Shown in pieces: positions 59,603 through 64,000 of a DNA stretch of 64,000 bases. Every line of letters begins with the position of its first letter. Position 1 is the first letter of the stretch. A program made the position numbers and the translations under genes. The DNA is from UBA9676 sp963730065 (lineage in GTDB: Bacteria; Actinomycetota; Actinomycetes; Streptosporangiales; Streptosporangiaceae). Under the pieces are notes generated by a model. It saw only the letters and a list, made by a program, of their open reading frames with translations, was not told the origin of the DNA and made no database searches. The stretch spans positions 620,001 through 684,000 of the forward strand of contig CAVSQL010000014.1 of assembly GCA_963730065.1 (NCBI GenBank), in the 5' to 3' direction.

Positions 59603-60777
59603 GAAGCCATGGTCTCAGGCTGGCGGCGCGGTAGTTCGGCGGTCACGATCCACTGGCCGTCGCGGCGCCCCGCCTCGAGGATTCCGTTCAGCAGCCGGAG
59701 CCGTTCGTGCATGCCGGTCAGCCCATAGCCGCCGTTGACGGTGCTCACGTCCGCCGGCTGGCGGACGTCCGCGCCCGGGGGCAGGTCGTTGCGGACGGTG
59801 AGCCGGACATCGGCGTCGCCGTAGTCGAGACGGACCGCCACGGGCTGCCCCGCGGCGTGCTTGGCCGCGTTGACCAGGGCTTCCTGGGCGATGCGCAGCA
59901 GCGCGAGCGTGGCGTCCGGTGACAGGACCGCGGGGACGCCGCCGGTGTCGTAGCTGACGGGGACGTGATACCGCTGCGCGTGGGTGTCGGTGACCAGGGC
60001 GAGTTCCTCATCGAGCGGCCGGGTGTCGGTGCGCAGGGCCTGAATCGCGCGGCGGGTCTCTAGCAGGCCCTCGGCGGCCATCTGCTGGGCCGCGGCCAGC
60101 AGTTCACTGGCCTGGTCGGCGTCCTTGTGCAGCACCGACCGCGCCGCCTGGATCTGGATCCCGAGCGCGCCGAGCGAGTGGGCGAGCACGTCGTGGATCT
60201 CCCGGGCGATGCGGGCGCGCTCGTCGAGGAGGTCGGCCCGGCGCTGCTCGGCCTGCAGCTGCTCGCGCTGGGCCAGCAGCGCCGCCGCCTGCTCCGCCTG
60301 GACCCGGTACCCGCCCCAGTTGCGCCCGATCACCAGGCCGGTGAGCACGATCGCCGGGAGCCCGAGCAGCGTGCCGTAGCTCTGGCCGAAAGCCAGCCCG
60401 CTGACCTCGATCGCGAGTATCCCCGCCACGGTCACGGCCACCGCTGCCGCGAGGTCGCTGTTAATGCCCGCGGCCATCGCCGCCACGAACGCGAAGACCA
60501 CCATGGCCGAACCGCCGCCGCCGGCGCCGGCCGCGAATCCCGAGGCGAAGGCGATCACCCCGCGGAGCACGGGCAGCGCCCAGGCGGGATATCGCGCCGC
60601 GGCGGCGGGGGACGCCTCCAGTACGGTCCAGGCCAGCAGGGCCAGGCCAAGTACGGCGTAGCACGCGATCTGAACCGGCAGGGCGGACGGCGCGCTCGGC
60701 GGAGCGATGAGGAACGCCAGCAGGCCGAGCCATACGAAGCCGAGGGCGCGGGCCAGCGCGTTGACCGTGCGCAGCAT
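59599..60777 (-). CDS. sensor histidine kinase, NarL-partner (HisKA_3) type
   Basis: 392 aa. Five or six N-terminal membrane helices with short loops (about 8-165), a coiled segment, then the HisKA_3 box with His195 in AREIHDVLAHSLGALGIQ. HATPase: N-box LVNAAKHA and G-box GGYGLTGMHERLRLL. The membrane-embedded sensor without a large outer domain suggests an intramembrane or cell-envelope signal. ATG at 60777 has GATACT (60784-60789, minus strand) six bases upstream, the same arrangement as fdhA. Confidence 0.92.
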   Translation of the reverse strand: MLRTVNALARALGFVWLGLLAFLIAPPSAPSALPVQIACYAVLGLALLAWTVLEASPAAAARYPAWALPVLRGVIAFASGFAAGAGGGGSAMVVFAFVAAMAAGINSDLAAAVAVTVAGILAIEVSGLAFGQSYGTLLGLPAIVLTGLVIGRNWGGYRVQAEQAAALLAQREQLQAEQRRADLLDERARIAREIHDVLAHSLGALGIQIQAARSVLHKDADQASELLAAAQQMAAEGLLETRRAIQALRTDTRPLDEELALVTDTHAQRYHVPVSYDTGGVPAVLSPDATLALLRIAQEALVNAAKHAAGQPVAVRLDYGDADVRLTVRNDLPPGADVRQPADVSTVNGGYGLTGMHERLRLLNGILEAGRRDGQWIVTAELPRRQPETMAS

Positions 60778-60983
60778 GCCTCCAGTATCGGCCGGGCGTG
60801 GTAGCGGCACATCAGCCCGCGGGCTGAAGCCCGGGCTGACCCGCCGGGGCGCGGCCTGGTACCGCCTGGTACTAGGCCGCGCCCGTCATTCTCATGCCGG
60901 GGACCAGCCCATGCTCTGACGCGCTCACCAGCGCAATTGGCGAATGTGGAGTCGTTAACGAAACCCACTCGAAGGAGTGCGAG

Positions 60984-61544
60984 ATGCTTTCCGAACTGAC
61001 CGAAGCAATGATCGTCAACGGCGTCGTGCTCGCCACCGTGCTGGCCACCGACCTCGGCCCCGCGCGCAAGATCAGCAAGATACGGCTGCTACGTCCCGTG
61101 ATCGCCGCCGCGGTGATCATCCCGTTCTTTGTCAACTGGCCGGCCACCCACGGGATGGCCCTGGCGGTGGAGATCGCGGGCGTCGCCGCCGGCCTGCTAT
61201 GCGGGCTGGCCGCCAGTGCCCTGATGGGCGTCTACCGGAGCCCAACGACCAGCAAGCCGGTCAGCCGTGCCGGGCGGCCGTACGCGATCTTCTGGACCGC
61301 CATCATCGGCGCCCGCGCGGCCTTCTCCTACGGCTCCGTACACTGGTTCACCGCCCCGCTGGTGAGCTGGGGCATCGCACACCAGGTCAGCGTCGCGGCC
61401 CTCGCCGACGGGCTGATCTTCATGGCCATCGCCATGATCCTGGTGCGCACGGTCACCCTCGGCGTACGCGCGTCCCGGCTGCCGGCCCGAGCCCGCGAGC
61501 CGCGCAGCGCCGAGGCCGCCCGGAGCGGCCAGCCCGGGGCCTGA
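60984..61544 (+). CDS. multi-pass membrane protein of unknown function
   Basis: 186 aa with four or five membrane helices (LTEAMIVNGVVLATVLATD near the N-terminus, IAAAVIIPFFVNWPA, VAAGLLCGLAASALMG, LADGLIFMAIAMILVRTVTLG) and a basic, hydrophilic C-terminus. I do not recognise the family. GAAGGAG lies before the ATG. It is divergent from the two-component operon and could be its target or part of its sensing. The 206-base gap between them holds no other gene. Confidence 0.75.
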   Translation: MLSELTEAMIVNGVVLATVLATDLGPARKISKIRLLRPVIAAAVIIPFFVNWPATHGMALAVEIAGVAAGLLCGLAASALMGVYRSPTTSKPVSRAGRPYAIFWTAIIGARAAFSYGSVHWFTAPLVSWGIAHQVSVAALADGLIFMAIAMILVRTVTLGVRASRLPARAREPRSAEAARSGQPGA

Positions 61545-61786
61545 CACCCGGAGCGGCCAGCCTGGGGCCCGGATGGCACCGACGCCACCCGGGCCCCAGG
61601 CGTGTCTACGTCATCCCGGTGCCAGCACCGGCGAACCGACCTGTCCTGTCTCACCGCCCGGTGCTGGGAGGCCCACGCCATTGTCGACCCCGATCGGAAG
61701 GGCGGGTGCCTTCAGGCTCTGTGACCGTCCCATGGCTCCCCCGGTGTGCCGGCGGCGCCGACGGCCGGCACCCGGCGTTCCCCGGC

Positions 61787-62500
61787 TCATCCGTCATGGT
61801 CGGCGCCGTCGGCGCCGTAGGCGTCGTGCCAGCGCCACCACGCGTACGGCGGGGTCTGGGGATAGCCCTCGGGCGAGTCTTCCCACTCCTCCTGACGGCC
61901 GAGCGCGGTGATGTCGAGGTAACTCCAGGTGCCCCCCATCGCCTCGTCGCCGCGGTTGTTGAGGAAGTAGGTACGGAACACCGTGCCGCCATCGCGGATG
62001 AACGCGTTCGTGCCGTGCCATTCGTCCACGCCGAAGTCGGTGTCGAATGCGTCGGTCATGGTGTACCAGGGCATCGTCCAGCCCATCCGCGCCTTGACAC
62101 GTGCGATGTCGGGCTGTGGCGCGCGCGAGACGAAGGCGAGGGTGGTGTCCCGGGCGTTCAGATGGGCCAGGTGGGCGACCTGATCGGCCACCAGGGAGCA
62201 GCCGGGGCACGCGTGGTCGGGCCAGCCGTACACGCCAGGCTCGAAGAAGGCGCGGTAGACGATCAGCTGGCGGCGGCCCTCGAACAGGCCGGGCAGGCTC
62301 GTCTGGCCCTCAGGCCCGGCGAACGTATAGTCCTTCTCCACCGCCAGCCATGGCATGCGCCGCCGCTCGGCGGCCAGCGCGTCCCTGGCCCGGGTCACCT
62401 CTTTCTCCTTCACGAGCAGCTGCTGGCGCGCTGCCTCCCACTCCCCCGGTGTGACGATCGGGTGGGTCTTCATTGTGGTGGTGAATTCGTGATCAGTCAT
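61787..62500 (-). CDS. DUF899 thioredoxin-like protein
   Basis: 237 aa. MPWLAVEKDYTFAGPEGQTSLPGLFEGRRQLIVYRAFFEP and WPDHACPGCSLVADQVAHLAHLNARDTTLAFVSRAP are characteristic of DUF899, a thioredoxin-fold family with a CxxC (here CPGC). The function is unknown, often considered redox-related. Last gene of an AHSA1-ArsR-DUF899 operon; its ATG overlaps the ArsR stop by four bases. Expression is therefore expected to follow the ArsR-controlled promoter. Confidence 0.93.
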   Translation of the reverse strand: MTDHEFTTTMKTHPIVTPGEWEAARQQLLVKEKEVTRARDALAAERRRMPWLAVEKDYTFAGPEGQTSLPGLFEGRRQLIVYRAFFEPGVYGWPDHACPGCSLVADQVAHLAHLNARDTTLAFVSRAPQPDIARVKARMGWTMPWYTMTDAFDTDFGVDEWHGTNAFIRDGGTVFRTYFLNNRGDEAMGGTWSYLDITALGRQEEWEDSPEGYPQTPPYAWWRWHDAYGADGADHDG

Positions 62501-62877
62501 GATGTCCTCGGCTTTCGTGGAGTGGGGTTGTTGCTCGGCCCGTGGGCAGTCCGGTCGAGGTGGTCTTTCAGCGCGCCGAGCGGGCCGTCCCAGTCGCGGG
62601 CCAGCGCGGCCAGGAACTGCTGCGCCGCCTGCATCGGCGCGGAGCGCAGCCGGTAACGCACCCTCCGCCGCTCCCCCGGTTCGGCCGTGACCAGGCCGGC
62701 CTCGGCCATGAGGGCCAGGTGCTTGGCGACCGCCTGCCGCGTGATCGGCAGACGACCGGCGAGGTCGGTGGCCGTGGCCGGCCCCGCTGAGGCCAGCGCG
62801 GCCAGGATGGCGCGCCGGGTCGGGTCGGCCAGGGCCACGAAGACCTGCTCGGCGACCGTCTCGATGTCAGGCGGCAT
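62497..62877 (-). CDS. ArsR-family transcriptional repressor
   Basis: 126 aa winged-helix repressor: VFVALADPTRRAILAALASAGPATATDLAGRLPITRQAVAKHLALMAEAGLVTAEPGERRRVRYRL. No Cys metal site in the recognition helix, so a non-metal ligand is likely, as in ArsR proteins paired with AHSA1 genes. Start overlaps the AHSA1 gene by 11 bases. It probably represses its own operon through the double dyad at 63314-63358. Confidence 0.94.
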   Translation of the reverse strand: MPPDIETVAEQVFVALADPTRRAILAALASAGPATATDLAGRLPITRQAVAKHLALMAEAGLVTAEPGERRRVRYRLRSAPMQAAQQFLAALARDWDGPLGALKDHLDRTAHGPSNNPTPRKPRTS

Positions 62878-63298
62878 CGAGGTAGTCGACCAGTTCGCCG
62901 AGCTCCTTGGCCCAGCCCTGGGTGTTGCCGTCGTACGCCTTGCGGTAGGCGTCCTCGGGCAGCTGGGCGAAACCGCTCTCGACCACCGTCAGCCGGGTGC
63001 CCGCACCGGCCGACTCGAGCGTGAACTCGACATACGTACGGCGCGGATCGTCCTCGGGCAGCCCGAAGATGTGCCAGGTGAAGCCGAACACCTTCGGCTC
63101 CTCCACCCGCTCCACCCGCATCTCGGCCGTGAACCCGCCGGTCCACGTCATCCGGGCCGACCCGCCGGGACGCAGGTCGATCGTCGCCTCGTTGCCGAAC
63201 CAGGTGCCCAGGCCGTCGGCCGTGGTCAGTGCCGCCCACACCGTGCCCGGCGGGTGGGCGATCTCCACGGTCCGCTCGATGCGATCGGGAAATGCCAT
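62867..63298 (-). CDS. SRPBCC (AHSA1-type) domain protein
   Basis: 143 aa START-like fold: RIERTVEIAHPPGTVWAALTTADGLGTWFG, RMTWTGGFTAEMRVERVEEPKVFGFTWHIFG, and a C-terminal helix (KAYDGNTQGWAKELGELVDYLDAA). AHSA1-type proteins next to ArsR repressors are common; they may bind a hydrophobic ligand, but no activity is known. First gene of the operon; ATG at 63298. Confidence 0.92.
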   Translation of the reverse strand: MAFPDRIERTVEIAHPPGTVWAALTTADGLGTWFGNEATIDLRPGGSARMTWTGGFTAEMRVERVEEPKVFGFTWHIFGLPEDDPRRTYVEFTLESAGAGTRLTVVESGFAQLPEDAYRKAYDGNTQGWAKELGELVDYLDAA

Positions 63299-63313
63299 GA
63301 CAGCCTCCAGGGA

Positions 63314-63363
63314 GATAGCAACTGAATGGTTGCTATCTTATGGCAACCATTTGGTTGCGTCAA
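63314..63363 (-). promoter_or_regulatory. ArsR-operon promoter with two dyad operators
   Basis: Minus-strand TTGACG (63358-63363) and TAAGAT (63335-63340) are spaced by 17 bp. Dyad 1 is GATAGCAAC-tgaatg-GTTGCTATC (63314-63337). Dyad 2 is GCAAC-cattgg-like-GTTGC (63343-63358). Both share GCAAC-N6-GTTGC and their centres are 25 bp apart; one fills the spacer and one covers the -10 to +1 region. Confidence 0.75.
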
Positions 63364-63510
63364 CAGCCCCGGTGATGGCTGCTCTGCATCGGCGCGTGTC
63401 GTGCCGGGCTGACGGGATGACATCCACCGGCGGGGCAAGGACGTCCTGCTGGCAGACCACCACTCCCCCGTCACCAGCACGCAGACCGTGCCGGGCAGCT
63501 ACCGCGTGCT

Positions 63511-63718
63511 CCCGACCTGATGCTGTTCGCGTGCCTTACCGCACCCCCCAGCGGCGGCGCGACGGCGGTGGCGGACGCGCCGTCGGTGCTCCGCGCGCTG
63601 CCCGCCGAGCTGGTGCAGCGGTTCGAGCGGGAGGGCTGGCTGCTCACCCGCAACTACAACGAGGACATCGGGGCGTCCGTGGCTGACGCGTTCGGCACGG
63701 ACGACCGCGGCGCCGTAG
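63511..63718 (+). pseudogene. TauD/SyrP-like dioxygenase fragment
   Basis: About 69 codons reading PDLMLFACLTAPPSGGAT ... LPAELVQRFEREGWLLTRNY ... GTDD. The PPSGGAT string and following helix match the middle of TauD/clavaminate-synthase-like (SyrP-type) oxygenases that hydroxylate amino-acid building blocks in peptide natural products. Both ends are missing: the upstream part is not found, and downstream the reading switches near 63716 into an SbnB-like sequence. It is a remnant, not a working gene. Confidence 0.6.
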
Positions 63719-64000
63719 ATCCTGCTCGCCTCCGCCAACGTCGTCAACGACGTCGGGCACTGCCTGAAGGCCAGCACGTCGCCGCATCTGGCCGAGCAGC
63801 TCACGGGCGGCCGGGACTTCCTCGACGGCACGCTGGACGACGTGATGGCCGGGCGGGTGACGCTGCCGACGGACCGGCCGGTAGTGTTCTCGCCGTTCGG
63901 TCTCGGGGTGCTCGACCTTGCGGTCGGCAAGTACGTCTACGACCAGGTCCACCGCTCCGGCGAGCTGCACGTCATCACCGACTTCTTCCACGAACTGCGC
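63719..64000 (+). pseudogene. SbnB-like 2,3-diaminopropionate synthesis enzyme, C-terminal fragment
   Basis: The frame beginning ILLASANVVNDVGHCL, after a TAG at 63716-63718, continues through HLAEQLTGGRDF, VVFSPFGLGVLDLAVGKYV to the window end. This matches the C-terminal part of SbnB (ornithine-cyclodeaminase family), which with SbnA makes L-2,3-diaminopropionate for siderophores or antibiotics. The N-terminal NAD-domain start is absent and there is no start codon, so it is a 5'-truncated remnant that may go on beyond the window. Confidence 0.6.

Overview
The window is high-GC, densely coding bacterial DNA typical of an actinomycete. Markers for this are RbpA (with a sigma-R-like promoter), a polyprenol-phosphate mannosyltransferase, Lgt, DUF3817 and several small actinobacterial proteins. 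At least a dozen genes also have a TANNNT-like -10 box 6-8 bp before the start codon, the leaderless layout common in Actinobacteria. The gene set suggests a Streptosporangiales-like soil actinomycete, but the genus cannot be fixed from the window. No tRNA, rRNA, CRISPR array or intact insertion sequence was seen.

Layout. 1-9.9 kb: VOC protein, M50-like membrane protease, ABC-F ATPase, small HTH protein, enoyl-CoA hydratase, MBL hydrolase, ABC exporter, sulfotransferase, two lipoproteins. 9.9-13.1 kb: an SsuABC-type import operon with near-identical hairpin repeats after the stop codons on each side. 13.2-23.8 kb: a molybdenum/tungsten block: MobA-MoaD fusion, aldehyde ferredoxin oxidoreductase (AOR), NAD-linked formate dehydrogenase (FdhA with a NuoG-like N-terminus plus a fused NuoE/NuoF partner), a frameshifted moeA and a MoeA-PBP fusion. 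23.8-29.6 kb: methyltransferase, Lgt, RHH/zinc-ribbon protein, MFS, RluA-type pseudouridine synthase, P450. 29.6-35.0 kb: a lysine-fermentation-type block (KamA divergent from Kdd-KamD-KamE-Kal), lacking the Kce step. 35.1-39.6 kb: MFS exporter with TetR, then acetyl-CoA synthetase. 40.4-46.2 kb: Ppm1, RbpA, GDPD, small membrane proteins, MaoC, adenylate kinase, PRPP synthetase. 46.2-55.5 kb: IorAB-type molybdenum hydroxylase, pseudooxynicotine-hydrolase-like enzyme, LVIVD protein, methionine aminopeptidase, S9 peptidase, amidohydrolase. 55.5-63.4 kb: frameshifted 2H phosphoesterase, hydrolase/MarR, aminoglycoside-phosphotransferase-like kinase, two-component system with a membrane protein, AHSA1-ArsR-DUF899 operon. 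63.4-64.0 kb: TauD-like and SbnB-like gene remnants.

How it fits together. The Mo/W block encodes enzymes that oxidise aldehydes and formate with electron delivery to NAD, plus part of the cofactor insertion machinery. IorAB is a second molybdenum client. The Kam block converts lysine toward crotonyl-CoA and acetoacetate, which Acs, MaoC and enoyl-CoA hydratase elsewhere in the window could feed into central metabolism. The strongest regulatory signals are a triple 16-bp repeat over the MarR promoter, a double GCAAC-N6-GTTGC dyad over the ArsR promoter, a tandem 18-bp repeat before the importer operon and the RbpA promoter. Two genes carry apparent single-base deletions, so either pseudogenisation or assembly indels must be considered.
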